64,000 nucleotides of DNA from Gordionus sp. m RMFG-2023 (GCF_954871325.1 NC_088777.1:15353366-15417365); one strand, 5' to 3'; shown: positions 45,661 to 56,092, counted from the first letter of the stretch. The notes: generated from the letters alone by a model not told the origin. Translations and numbers: made by a program.

Positions 45661-45679
45661 ATATATAGATAATAATTAT

Positions 45680-45790
45680 TACATATGTTTCCCCTCTTTT
45701 TAAAAAAAAATAATAACATTATCGCGAGGGAAATAACACTGTTATATATATATAATTATTACATTTGTTTCCCCTCTTTCTTTTTTATTT
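45680..45790. repeat. Right flank of the Helitron and its empty-site copy
   Basis: CCCCTCTTTTTAAAAAAAAA, then TTATCGCGAGGGAAATAACA, CTGTTATATATATATA and ATTATTACATTTG. The last two together are the uninterrupted version of the Helitron target. Confidence 0.82.
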
Positions 45791-45824
45791 ATTTAGAATT
45801 ATATATTTATTTACACACAATAAA

Positions 45825-46194
45825 AATTCTCTTACTGTTCTCTGAACAGTTCTTCCAACTCCTCGACCGATAGATCTACTATCGACCATTCTTCCTGCAC
45901 TTCCACATCATTATTAGAATTTGGTAGATCTACTATCGACCATTCTTCCTGCACTTCCACATCATTATTAGAATTTGGTGCTGATTTCTGCGATGGTCCC
46001 ACCACCGCCACCGGTCGCTCAGTTTCCGGCGCCCCAACAGTTGCTTGTACATTTTCTGCCCCTGTTATTGCCGGTAATACGGTCTGGACTGGCCAGGCCC
46101 CTCTAATCGTATCATCATTAACTCTTTCTTCTCCCGGTGGCACTGCAGGAAGTCAAGGAGTTGGAAGAACTGTTCAGAGAACAGTAAGAGAATT
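45825..46194. repeat. Perfect 39-bp inverted repeat around a GC-richer segment
   Basis: 45825-45863 (AATTCTCTTACTGTTCTCTG...) and 46156-46194 (...CAGAGAACAGTAAGAGAATT) are exact reverse complements over 39 bp, enclosing 292 bp. The enclosed DNA is about 45-50% G+C in its centre, far above the surroundings, and contains a 54-bp tandem duplication (45872-45979). The perfect match implies a recent origin. The right arm ends 4 bp before the start of the Harbinger element at 46199. Confidence 0.85.
45832..46143 (-). CDS. Unrecognised acidic, valine/proline-rich ORF with duplicated 18-residue unit
   Basis: A 103-codon minus-strand frame lying almost wholly inside the 39-bp inverted repeat; its last codons (ELEELFREQ) are the left arm itself. 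It begins MPPGEERVNDDTIRGAWPV, continues with VVGPSQKSAP and then twice repeats NSNNDVEVQEEWSIVDL, encoded by a perfect-looking 54-bp tandem duplication. Codon use and base composition are unlike the AT-rich neighbours. There is no recognised domain. It might be the tail of a retroelement or host protein copied here, or an expressed small protein. The duplication is a multiple of three, which fits selection or chance. Confidence 0.4.
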   Translation of the reverse strand: MPPGEERVNDDTIRGAWPVQTVLPAITGAENVQATVGAPETERPVAVVGPSQKSAPNSNNDVEVQEEWSIVDLPNSNNDVEVQEEWSIVDLSVEELEELFREQ

Positions 46195-46198
46195 CTTA

Positions 46199-46780
46199 TA
46201 GTGCGCACAAATTGAGCGTTTGCGTTTGCAGTACGTTTTTTAACGTACTCCATCTGTGTTTAAATTGAAAGCAGTACGTTTTTTCTTTGTTTAAAATTGA
46301 ATCGTGACTTTATTTTTATTAAAATATGGATATATTAAGTTTACAAGATAAGCAAATTATTGCTTTATATTTAATTAATAAAAAACCAAAATCTACTAAG
46401 ACGAGAAGGAAGACTTCTAAAATATTCATGGAAAGAAATTTATTCTCATATATTTCACTAAAACAAGATCTAACTCCATCGCAATTTTTTAATTATACAA
46501 GGATGAGGAGAACAACTTTCTCTTATATTCTGAAGCTCATCCATGACGATATAAATCCTAAGGTGACGAACTTCAATAAGCAGATTGATGCAGAAGATCG
46601 ACTATTTCTCACCTTAAGGTAAAATATGGTAATTTAACATAAAATTATTTATATAAAAGGTATCTTATAACTGCAGTTTCCTTCTCACAGTTGGCATTTA
46701 GTGCAAGGATATCCTATTCACAGATATCACAAGCTTGGCTGTAAGACCTATATCTGTTATGAGGGACAGCAATGCATTAA
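46199..46780 (+). mobile_element. PIF/Harbinger transposon remnant (left end and transposase start)
   Basis: The left terminus TAGTGCGCACAAATTGAGCG follows TTA and matches the Harbinger MITE end at 10657. Subterminal repeats GCAGTACGTTTTTT occur twice (46229 and 46272). The right terminus was not found, so the element is truncated or extends into diverged sequence. Confidence 0.75.
46326..46745 (+). pseudogene. PIF/Harbinger transposase, N-terminal part
   Basis: ATG at 46326 opens 98 codons: a basic N-terminus (KPKSTKTRRKTSKIFMER), then SQFFNYTRMRRTTFSYILKL and DINPKVTNFNKQIDAEDR, then LTLR. This is the helix-turn-helix-like start of Harbinger transposases (FRMSxxTFxxLLxxIxPxI...I.xxxRLAITLR). 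A possible 50-nt intron leads to SFSQLAFSARISYSQISQ (46669-46740), the next conserved helix. The DDE catalytic core is absent. The enzyme normally works with a Myb-like partner, not seen here. Confidence 0.8.
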
Positions 46781-46917
46781 TATGGATAATAAAATAATAA
46801 TAAAAATATTCTTAATAACTTGCAATAATTACAAAAAAAGAATATTTACAACAGCAATAAATACGAAATATAGGAAAAGGAAAAACCAAAATTTTAGACG
46901 AACTATGAATAAATATT

Positions 46918-47092
46918 GTGGCAAGCTGGTCATTTGATCATTAAAATTATAAGCAAATTTAAAAAAATAAAATTAGGCTTTAGAATAAAAAAATTCACTA
47001 TATAGTGGCAAGCTGGTCATTTGATCATTAAAATTATAAGCAAATTTTTGAAAAATAAAATTAGGCTTTAGAATAAAAAAATTCATTATCTT
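46918..47092. repeat. 87-bp tandem duplication
   Basis: GTGGCAAGCTGGTCATTTGA...AAAAAAATTCACTATATA occurs at 46918-47004 and again from 47005, nearly identical apart from a small indel and a few changes. A shorter third trace (CACGCTGGTCATC) follows at 47099. Recent duplication; no coding potential. Confidence 0.85.
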
Positions 47093-47293
47093 ATAAGCAC
47101 GCTGGTCATCTCTACTTTTTGCATCTCTGACCTAGCCTCTTAATTTTTTTGCATGGACAGACTAAATAAATTTTTCTACCGGGCATTACAGACCTCTAAT
47201 TTGTTTCACCCTTATCTTATTTATGAAGTATTTAATTAAAACTAATTAAAAATTTATATATTATTTTTAAATACCAATTAAATTATACTTAAG

Positions 47294-47518
47294 ATCATCG
47301 AGACGAAAGAACTTCCAGGCCACATTATAACCCATCACAGTCAATTCTATGTTCCCATAATATTTCGCACTAAACAGACTGAAAGTGAGAATCTTGAAGT
47401 AGATTATAATGATGATGAAAACGAAAATCCATTTTACTCCAACATTATACTAATATGGGATTTATCAATTAACAAAGTTTATAACTACTTATTCAATCAA
47501 AAATTATATTTTTTCTCA
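47294..47518 (+). other. SAAL1: SAAL1-like exon with the WDLS motif
   Basis: In-frame stop just upstream (47279-47281) and the only AG at 47292-47293 fix the acceptor; the donor is TCA|GTACAT. Phase 0 at both ends. The reading begins IIETKELPGHIITHHSQFYV and contains the acidic DYNDDENENP just before the WDLS motif. Confidence 0.62.
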
Positions 47519-50500
47519 GTACATTTTTGATTGATCATATATCTTTCCTCTATGGCGGCTATTTATTTCTTATTTTATTTATTATATTATTTATAGATTT
47601 AGTATTTTAGTTAAACAGTTTTTAAAATGCAAAGAATTAAGCATATTTTAATTTATTTTCAAATAGTATTAATCAAAATATTAGCTTGAAATTCGAAATA
47701 TATCAAAATTTTAATGCCCGGAGTGGCCTATTAAAATTTTACGAAAAACAGAGATTTGCAAGGCCCTGCCAATTTTTTTATGTAGTATAAATTGTCTGAT
47801 GCGGCCAAATTTTTTAAAATTACTAATTGTCTATCTAATGCTCGGTCTGACCCATTATAATTTTTTAAAATTCATAGCTTGGCTATGGCTGGCTTTGCAG
47901 ATCTTTTGTACCAATATTATTATTTTTTTAACTTTAGGATACTTTATTAACCATTTTTTAAAAATCATGCAAATAATAATATTGTATTTTGCAAGTATTT
48001 TAATATTAGAATTATTTCACAGACACAGAATTTTTAATCTAATAGAGAAAATATATGAAACAGTTTTAAATAATTCATGGTGATTTTGTTTTATTATTAA
48101 TTTTGGAATATACTTTGATGAAGGACCTTCCATCTATAATGTTAAATAACGTGTAGGGAGTACCGAGGTTCTTCCAGATATTTTGTTAAAAATCTTATAA
48201 CATAATATTTTAACTAAGGGAGTGGAATAGATTTTATAGTTATTGATTTTAGATGATATTTTTAAAAAAATTTCGCCTAAAATTGTCAAGTTGCATGTAG
48301 AGGATGTTGTCATTGTTGTACATTAACCGCAAGCTGTATATTATAAACATAATACCTTAATAGAAGAAACTCAGTGGAACATCTTTTTCGTTTGCTATGT
48401 CATCTCCAAAAAAATTATATTTTCCATTTCTTCGTAAATACTCATTTGTTAATTTTTTCTCTAAATCTGGCCACAACTTTAAATAAATAAATATGAATTT
48501 ACATTTATAAATTGATTTTTAATAAAAATTAGGAAAATTGTTTGTATTCGTCTCAAATTGTAATAAACTATTTATTTTTTATTGTTTAAAAAAATACACA
48601 AAAAATTCTTTCTAAAATATTCAAAAAAATATTGAATATATATCTAAATAATATTTGTATTTAGTATTTTAATACAAGTATTCGCGTTACTGCCCAACAG
48701 GGCAGAGTTGTTAACGCTCCTTGTTAAAAATAGCTAGCTCCCGCTCCTACCTTCTCAAAAGGAGCTAGCTCCCGCTCCAAGTAATAAAGTACCACTCCAT
48801 AACCGCTTCTTTGATTTTCATTTTTTAGAAGGTACACGAAAGAAAATCATATTTTTTATCAAAAGGTTTTATTTATATTAAATGATCTATCAAAATATTA
48901 ACCTTTTATTAGCTTTTAAAAGTAATAAATTTTCTAAATTAGAATCTAACAAACATCCACGCCTCTCCCCTAAGACCTCTTTTGCAACACTAAATAGGTG
49001 CTCCACAGGAGCACTAGAGGGAAGCGGGGTATTGTATTTTATAAAGATATTTTTTAATTAAGGGAATTTATCAAAAATAGTAATTTTGATATCATTATTT
49101 AAAAAATATTTGTCCAATATATTATCTTCCTGATGAACAATTTCATGGAATCCAAAAAAATCTTCCAAATCATTTTGTATTTAAAAGAAAGATTTTTTAC
49201 TTTTAGATGCCTTTTTAGATTGAAGCTGCTCACTTTTTAAAATTAAATTGCTTTATGAGGCATTTTGTCCTTAAATTTGTTGGATCATTTGGAACAACAT
49301 TTTTTAGAAGTTTAAAATATTTTTTGTCTGATGTAAATGGAAATTTGATTTCTTCTTCTTGATCTGTAAATCCATAATATCTAAAACGATTTTTTATTAT
49401 ATATCTATAAAATGAATATTAATATGACTTACAAGATTTTCCAAAAAATTTTCAATATAAAAAGGAAAAACTTGATGTATAATATTTAAAATGATTAGAT
49501 AAAAAACCAATATAAAACTCGGCTAAACAATTAATAATGAATAAATTTAAATAAAATTAAAATTTCATTTTTATTGAATTAATTAACAAATATTATTAAT
49601 ATTTAAAAAATAATTTAATTTATACATTGTGGAGCGGCGCTCTTCCACTCCAGTCCTAAAAGGAGCTAGCTCTCGCTCCCGCTCCTCAATTTTAAAAAAG
49701 GAGGGCGCTCTGTTTTTGAAAAAATGGAGCCCGCTCCTTAACAACTCTGATATAGGGTATATAGATGCACTCCAATACTTATGATATTGATTGATACTAG
49801 TTTTGATAAATACTTTTTATTTTTTGGCATCACCAAGTATTAATCTATAAAAATTAGTTGAATAACTTTCCGCTGCAATTTTCCCATTAAAAAAAATTAT
49901 ATTTTCTTGCAAAATATGATATTTTTTAAAACTATTTTTGTAGCATATTTATTTGATAAAATAATTGAAAAAGGTTTTCCTTCTTATACTTTCCTCTTTT
50001 TTAGACCGATGTTTAATTTTTTTTAATTTATTTGTTTTCTTCTAATATAAGAAGAAAAAAAATTCCACGGCAGGTATTTTTTTTTATAAAACAACTAATT
50101 AAAATCCAAGAAGAAAAAAAGATGAATTAAAAAATTTCAAATTAGTAATTTTTTTTTTATTTCATCATTTTTTTAGTAAATATATTATTATAAAATATGG
50201 TTAAGTTATTATATATGTTTTATTATATAAACTGAGATTTCGGTGTTGGTGAAAGGTATTCATGCATCTATTCTATTATTATTATAATTAGAGTCCTATA
50301 GAGCCAACATTAGTTTTGTTAAACAACTCGTTTTAGCCAATTTAAAATTAAAATAATATTAGGCAAGCCTCGAGATTCTTTTAATAGATGTCCAAACCTT
50401 TCTGCCACCTATGAGGAAAATCTCCGTACGCTCTTAATATTTTTTGGCTAAAATATTGGGTTAGCCATTTTCAAAAATAGCCGGAAATATCAAAAAATTT

Positions 50501-53500
50501 AGTTGGTTTAATTAGAGATTGCTTAAAGAGAACGAATATCTGAATAAATTCATTTTGAATTTATTATTATGAATAATTTAACTATGGATAGTAAGGAGTT
50601 TAAAAATATTTTCTTCTTCATATTTAAAAATGAAAAATTAAAATTCTAGACACGATAAGCCGCTTGTAAAGTATTGGAAAAATATATAAAAGTTCTGAAT
50701 ACCAAGTTAAAAAATGTTACGAGTAAATTAACTATCGCTCTTATGTGGACATCAATCAACTCATCGTCTTTTTGCCTAATTACATTCCTTTATTTTTATT
50801 AATGAAAATTTTCTGTTAGATTCAATTCCGGGACCGGACCGATTGTTGGACCGATCTTTTTCTTAAGAACCGTGGTCCGGACCAGTCTTTTTATTTTTTA
50901 CGGTCCAGACCGCGGTCCGGACCGGTCTTTTATTATTGTTTAAGTTTGCTTTACTATACAATTAATATAATTTTTTTGTATATTTTATTTTATGATATTT
51001 TTCTAGAGGAGTCATTTTAGATTTTGTTAATTTTTATTTTACAATATGAAAACCATAAGTTTGTCCAAGAAACATTTTACTTATAGTCCCAATAAAAACA
51101 TAGAGTATGTGTTCATTGCAGTACCAAATTTAATGTATCGTCAGCACCTAGTAACAAAATAATTGTTTATAATTTTTTAAGCAAGCAAAAAATTAACAAA
51201 ATAAGTAATAATATTATTAAAATATTTTAGTTATTATCTAGTTCTATTATTTTAAAGAAACTGTCTGTATAATTTATTGTAAAAATTGCTTAACCTTATT
51301 CTTAATAAAATAATTAGGTACCTTAAGCAGACATCTGATAAAACATAAAATATATACTTCTAATGATGAAAATGAAAATATCTCAAAAAACACAATCTAC
51401 TCTTAATTTTTATATGCCCTCTACAAGCACAAAATCATTTTCTTCAATATCATTGGATAAATTTTATTGTTTATATAATACTCTTATATTTAATAAAATG
51501 ATAAAACAAATCAAATTAGGTTAAAAAAATATGTTTTTTAAACAAATAAAAAGACCGGTCCAGGACCGTCGATCTTTTTCTTAAGGACCGTGGTCCGGTC
51601 CGGTCCTAGGGTATCGGTCCAGTCCAGACCAAAGATCGGACCGTGACCTTCACTAGATTCAATTGAGTTATTTTTCATTACGTTCATGATATATTACAAT
51701 CATTGTTAGCATTTCTTGATGGCTTTGAAATCCTGGACAAAATAATACCCATAATGCATGACAACGCTAAAATAATATTAAGCAGATATAATGAATACAT
51801 TTTATGATGCAAAATATAGGACAGGCTTGTACAGCCACCTATGTTTAACATAAGTATATTGGTTGAAACTGATACTTTGAGATATTATTTATTTTTCTCA
51901 TGAGATCTGGAAATTCACAAGCTTCCCTAAAATTTATAAATATATATAAATTAATATATCCAAGCATTTATAATTATTTTCTTAATCTTATGCATACTAA
52001 CTTAATAGAGCTAAATTTCGATATCACTTAGAAAGAACTTATAGACATTATCTTTACGTAATGGCCACACATAGTCTTTAAATAGTGATTAAAATTTTCC
52101 ATTAAAATCTTGCTTTCCTTCAAAGTTATATATATATATATATTTCATTTTAGGTTTGGGATCCAACATGGTAGCTATATAATTGCTGAATGTGCCTCAG
52201 GTAGCTTTTATATAACGCACATTTTTTATCAACATTTTACTTGTCGCACTTATCATCATTAGGACGATTTTCTGAAGCTTCCTCTAAAATTTTATCAATC
52301 TTTGCAGCTAATAAAACTGTGATTCCAATTGTTTTATCTGATGATATTTCCAACTTTATTTTATGAAATGACTTTTTAAAAAATTTCCACTTCCTTTGTC
52401 ATTTATATTGAAAGGCTCTGTCACACTTTTTTTCTTCTTAGTTGTTTAATTGCATCCAAATTTTATATAAATAAAATATTTTATTGGACATTATATAATA
52501 ATTATGTTATAACTTAGTTTGTTCAGTATTGTTATCATTAAATATTTAGAGCTCCATATAGTAATTACATCCAAAAGAATTCTGGTCCCACCTGCACCTG
52601 ATATCTCTATGTATTTTTGTAAAAGTTTTGGTGATGAATGTAACTTCTTTAAAACATTAGTTATTTTATTTAGTTTTATCTAAGACTGAAATCCCCTCTT
52701 TAACTACCGGCTGAACATCGATGGCTGTATAAGTTTGTTTTGTATTTTGCATGATAAAATATATTCATTTTACTGTAGCGCTTATTATATATGGCGTTTT
52801 ATCGTGCATCATTGAAATAATTTTGTCCTGGATCTCAAAGTCGCTGAGAGATTTTAACAAAGATTATGATATATCATCCTCACCAATATGAGGGTATGGA
52901 AACTAGATTAAATATAGAAGGAAACTTGCCATTTTTTTATCAATATAGTGGCATGTAATTACGCAAAAGGATGATGAGTTGATGGATGTCCACATGTCTG
53001 TAGTGATGGCTAATTTACTTTTATAATTATTTTAACTTTGTAATCTTTAATTTAGGACATTTAAATATTTTTTCAATATATTTACAAGCTGTTTGTCTTG
53101 TTCAGATGTTATCATGCTTGAATATATAGGGGAAAATATTTCTAATCTCCTTACTATTTGTATTTTTAAATGAAATATTATTCTTTACAATAGATCTCAA
53201 AATTGATTTGTTAAGAAATTCGTTCTCTTTAGGTATATGAATACCAACTTAGTTTTTGGGTAAATCGTCGCTCTCCATTTTCAATTTAACCTGCATGGTT
53301 TCTTTTAACATGATTTTATAAATTGGCATAAAAATAAAATATAGCCTAAGATTTGATAAATTTGTTATATTTGTTGCAGTGTGAGCTCTAAAATATCTAT
53401 TACACTTTTTACATATTCGGCGACTTTTGTTAGGATTTAATTCAAATAGGCTCTTTGTATTGAAAATTTATAATTAGCATCAAAATTTAAGATAGTACGA

Positions 53501-55889
53501 AAAATATAGAAGTAATGAGGTTTTTAAAAAATACCGTCGGATGCACCACCTGGGGCTATAACAATTGCAAATTAATGGATTCTACTCAATTAAACGATAA
53601 GAGTTCACAATAGAAATCAAAGTTTTTACCGAAAAAGCGGGGATTTTTGCCAAAAAATTAGTTAAGCAAGTTTTTCCACATACTTTTATTTACTTCTAAA
53701 AAAATTTTTTTTTAACGGTCAAATCATTTTTTTTATTTTAAAATAGGATATATACACTAAATAATTAAAAAAATATATGTATTAAAAAGTACTGAGAAAA
53801 AAAATATTTAAAAATACCCTAGAGAAGAGTTAATGCTTAAAAAATTGGACCTGCAGATTTCCAGGGAAATCAAATGAATAAAAATTAATGATTTTTTAAA
53901 TTTAGGATAATTATATGAACCACTCATCCTCGAGTTCACCACTTGAGTTCATAACCCGAGTTCTGAACTAATGAACTCGATTATTTAACACTAGTTGAAT
54001 TTTCAGATGTTGTGCTGGTTATTTATGCTTAGTATCAATATTAATCATATAAAATTTATATCCTGTTTATAATTCTTTATTTTTTTTTATTAATTCGTCT
54101 AAAAAATAACGGACAGTTATTTTAGAAATTTATTATAAAAAATAGGATAAAATTTTAAAATTCATATAGCCATAAAATAAAATTTCATTGGAAAAATTTT
54201 AATATCAAATACAGTTAAAAATTTATCAAAACAAATAAGATACAAACTACAAATTTACGTAATCTAGGTATACATGCATCAGATATTTTAACAACCTGTT
54301 ATTTTCAATCATTAATTCTAAAAATTATTTTATTTTTATTTTAGAACATATCTATCTTGCTGGACGAAAAAAAATTTCATATGACCCTATCAGATATCAT
54401 TTCTCAAACGGATGCGGATAGGATTAAAGTATGGTCATAATTTTAATTTATATTATTTAAATAACCCTGTCTTATTATTTTTTTTATTAAGGAAATATGT
54501 TTAGGTATTATAGCAAACATGAGTTGTGTACCCGAAATAAACTTCCACCTCATATCCAATCTGGAATTTACGTTTGTTAAACCTAAAATATTAACATGAA
54601 TTTAAAGTTTTATTCAAATATTTAGCAAGTTCATATTCAGCACATTCATATCATCGTACGATACAGGTATTTTGAACGAATCTATTAGGTAAGATTTATG
54701 GGGAAAAATTCTTATCATTTAAAATTGTATTTTTTTATAATAAGATGTATGAATAATTTTGTGAATAACGACAATGGATATCAAAAAACAATTAAATCAT
54801 TTATTAATGAACGCGAATTTATTGGCAAATTGATATTCGTACAAAAGTATTCCTCGAATAGTTATTTTACAAAAAAATTATATAAAATTTTTTATATCTT
54901 TTTATATATAAATATTGTTTTGGGGGAAAAAGCTCCGAATAGTATACATAAAATAAATATAAAAAATATTAAGGTATGTTTTCTAAAAACCATGATTTTG
55001 TCGATTTTTGAAAAACGACTAAGCCAAGCTTTTAGCCCTAAAATATTAACCAAGTTTCCAAAATTCCCTCAGAAATGTCTAATCTTTCTGTTATCCATTT
55101 GATAAAATCTGGCGAATATCTCGATTTAACCGTTTTATAAGAATATATTGATAAAAATGTTAATAAAATACCTTTTTTAGATCTAATCTGATATTGTAGA
55201 TATCAAGTTGATATCGGTCCCGTTCGATATCACTAAGCTAATATTTTTCTACAACTATCATAACTCATTGAGTTTATATTTTTTTAACATTGTTTCAATG
55301 ATATCCTTAAAAAATATTTTTTTATGATTATGCATATAATTTAAAGCAGTTGGGATATAATTTAAGAAATATCAATAATATTAACATAGTATTATAAAAT
55401 ATTGGATCGGCCAGTTTGAATATCGGCCAATATCAATATTTAAAAAATATTAATCAAATCAACCAGATAAAAGGAGTTTTTACATCCCTATTAAAAATAT
55501 GCTAGTAGTAATATATTCACTGAGCTAATAATGGTCAAGTATGAAAGAAAATTTATTTAAACTTTAATATTTTATTAGCCAATTTTTTCTTTAAAATAAA
55601 AGGTCTACTTTTGAAAAATACCGGAGAGTTTATATGCAACATTTTGGAGAAAGATATACTACAAATAAAGGCATACGGTGGTGGTTCGAAAATAGGCATT
55701 GATAAATTCAAAAACAAAATCCATGAAAGTGTAGATAAAAATGATGATAGCGATAAAGCGAATGAATTATTAGAAGTCGAAATAGATGATGTTAAGGATA
55801 TTGGAGAAAATACTTATCTACTATTTTTGGAGAGTTCTCTTGAGGCAATTCATCAAATTTTGTTAGTTGATAAAAGACTTAATAACTAA
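47294..55889 (+). CDS. SAAL1: SAAL1-like host gene (armadillo-type), exons spread over 8.6 kb
   Basis: Exon pieces: 47294-47518, 54345-54428, 54492-54571, 54626-54688, 54745-54973 and about 55605-55889. The first ends an acidic stretch with IILIWDLSINKVYNYLFNQ, matching the WDMSMDEDVALFLQEF region of SAAL1. The next two join in phase as NISILLDEKKFHMTLSDIIS and EICLGIIANMSCVPEI, matching SAAL1's REICVGILGNMACFQEI; then FISSYDTGILNESIR and, later, FVQKYSSNSYFTKKLYKI (SAAL1: FIMSSSTNVDLLVKVGEV). All internal donors are GT and acceptors AG, with 55-63-nt introns except one of 6.8 kb. A small exon between 54973 and 55605 is probably missed. SAAL1 is a nuclear/cytoplasmic armadillo-like protein linked to proliferation; its biochemical role is poorly known. 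The 5' end is not found. Confidence 0.68.
48703..49749 (-). mobile_element. hAT element, 1047 bp
   Basis: Ends CAGAGTTGTTAACGCTCC and, inverted, CAGAGTTGTTAAGGAGCGGG, with many GGAGCTAGCTCCCGCTCC words near both ends (48728-48780 and 49625-49740). The flanks CAACAGGG and ATATAGGG agree at five of eight positions, a decayed TSD. On the minus strand, about 49045-48920, the dimerisation domain reads TPLPSSAPVEHLFSVAKEVL then NLENLLLLKANK. The rest of the transposase is not readable. Confidence 0.85.
49750..50309. other. AT-rich DNA without a recognised gene
   Basis: Intronic; long T runs; no bounded element seen. Confidence 0.4.
50310..50490. mobile_element. Fold-back MITE, second copy of 33744-33940
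   Basis: GGCAAGCCTCGAGATTC...TAGATGTCCAAACCTT...GAGGAAAATCTCC, with inverted TTTTAGCCAAT/ATTGGGTTAGCC ends. More diverged than the copy at 33744. Confidence 0.5.
50576..51830 (+). pseudogene. hAT transposase fragment, interrupted by a second hAT
   Basis: Plus strand 50720-50800 reads KLTIALMWTSINSSSFCLIT, the catalytic first-aspartate region of BED-type hAT transposases (the usual T-D-x-W-T-S has ALMWTS here, so the aspartate is lost). After the inserted element, 51660-51800 continues FLDGFEILDKIIPIMHDNAK, the DNA/DNAxN region. Together they show that the element at 50828-51653 landed inside a hAT gene. A related fragment in opposite orientation lies at 52700-53030. Confidence 0.7.
50828..51653. 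mobile_element. hAT-like element with GGTCCG repeats, 826 bp, flanked by 11-bp repeat
   Basis: TAGATTCAATT occurs at both 50817-50827 and 51654-51664; an 8-bp TSD would lie within it. Each end carries dense GGTCCGGACC/GGACCGGTC words (50832-50930 and 51550-51650), for example GACCGCGGTCCGGACCGG. The right end read inversely is AGTGAAGGTCACGGTCC. The AT-rich centre has no readable transposase. Confidence 0.8.
52250..53060 (-). pseudogene. hAT transposase fragment, minus strand
   Basis: The minus strand at 53030-52920 reads KLAITTDMWTSINSSSFCVI then CHYIDKKMASF, the catalytic TTDxWTS motif with its aspartate intact. Further downstream (52380-52260) LEISSDKTIGITVLLAAKID and KILEEASENRP continue the same gene. 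Between them stops and frame changes are frequent. It is the closest relative of the plus-strand fragment at 50720-50800, roughly 80% identical by eye, and lies tail to tail with it. Confidence 0.7.
53061..54344. other. AT-rich DNA with a CTCGAGTTC repeat cluster
   Basis: At 53930-53985 the word GAACTCGAG/GAGTTC occurs four or five times in both orientations (CTCGAGTTCACCACTTGAG, CCCGAGTTCTGAAC), the look of subterminal repeats of a hAT end. The matching other end is not found; it may belong to the minus-strand hAT fragment. The last 20 bp are the acceptor tract of the SAAL1-like exon at 54345. Confidence 0.45.
55187..55490. mobile_element. hAT remnant in a SAAL1-like intron
   Basis: GATATCGGTCCCGTTCGATA at the left and GGATCGGCC...ATATCGGCCAATA...TTTTTACATCCCTA at the right resemble the ends of the hAT at 34166-34936 (TACATCCCTA terminus, CGATAT words). 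Both ends are decayed and no TSD is visible. Confidence 0.55.
55605..55889 (+). other. SAAL1: Probable terminal exon of the SAAL1-like gene
   Basis: An open frame of 95 codons ending in TAA at 55887-55889. It reads LLKNTGEFICNILEKDILQI near its start, comparable with the SAAL1 segment HLKILKDISCEFLSNIFQAL, has an acidic middle (ESVDKNDDSDKANELLEVEI) and ends ESSLEAIHQILLVDKRL. The acceptor is probably AAAAG near 55602; the preceding exon that would match its phase was not identified with certainty. Confidence 0.55.
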
Positions 55890-56046
55890 TATTTGATATC
55901 CAATCATCTTTCTTTACATATTACAAAATATAATTTGCTTACAAAAATCTTCAAGTAAGCGAGTTCTTATATATAAAAGGTCTGCAATGGGCGGCCGGTT
56001 TAAAATTTTTAAGCACAGGGCAGGTGGTTAAATTTAAGATATTTTT

Positions 56047-56092
56047 AGGGCAAAATGTGCATGACATTTTTAGGGCAAAATGTGCATGACGT
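56047..56092. repeat. 23-bp tandem duplication
   Basis: AGGGCAAAATGTGCATGAC occurs twice in a row, separated by ATTTTT. No coding role. Confidence 0.8.

Larger units (their letters stand above)
42666..45669 (-). mobile_element. Helitron, 3004 bp, ends confirmed by empty paralogue
   Basis: On the minus strand the element begins TCTATATATATAATAGCC after an A and ends CCCATCATTTTTGACGGG (a hairpin), then TTATCAACTAG followed by T. This matches Helitron rules (5' TC, 3' hairpin then CTRR, insertion between A and T, no TSD). The flanks GGAAATAACACTGTTATATA and TAATAATTATTACATATG are joined without the element at 45737-45772. It carries the N-terminal part of a Helitron Rep/helicase protein but no HUH endonuclease or helicase domain, so it is non-autonomous. 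Its 5' half is a large inverted repeat with tandem repeats inside. Confidence 0.88.
47519..54344 (+). other. 6.8-kb intron packed with hAT debris
   Basis: This span between the SAAL1-like exons holds the hAT at 48703-49749, a fold-back MITE (50310-50490), a hAT transposase fragment (50576-51830) interrupted by another hAT (50828-51653), and an inverted hAT fragment (52250-53060). It ends in a strong acceptor, a T-rich tract TTTTATTTTTATTTTAG at 54328-54344. Other introns of this gene are about 60 nt. Confidence 0.6.
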
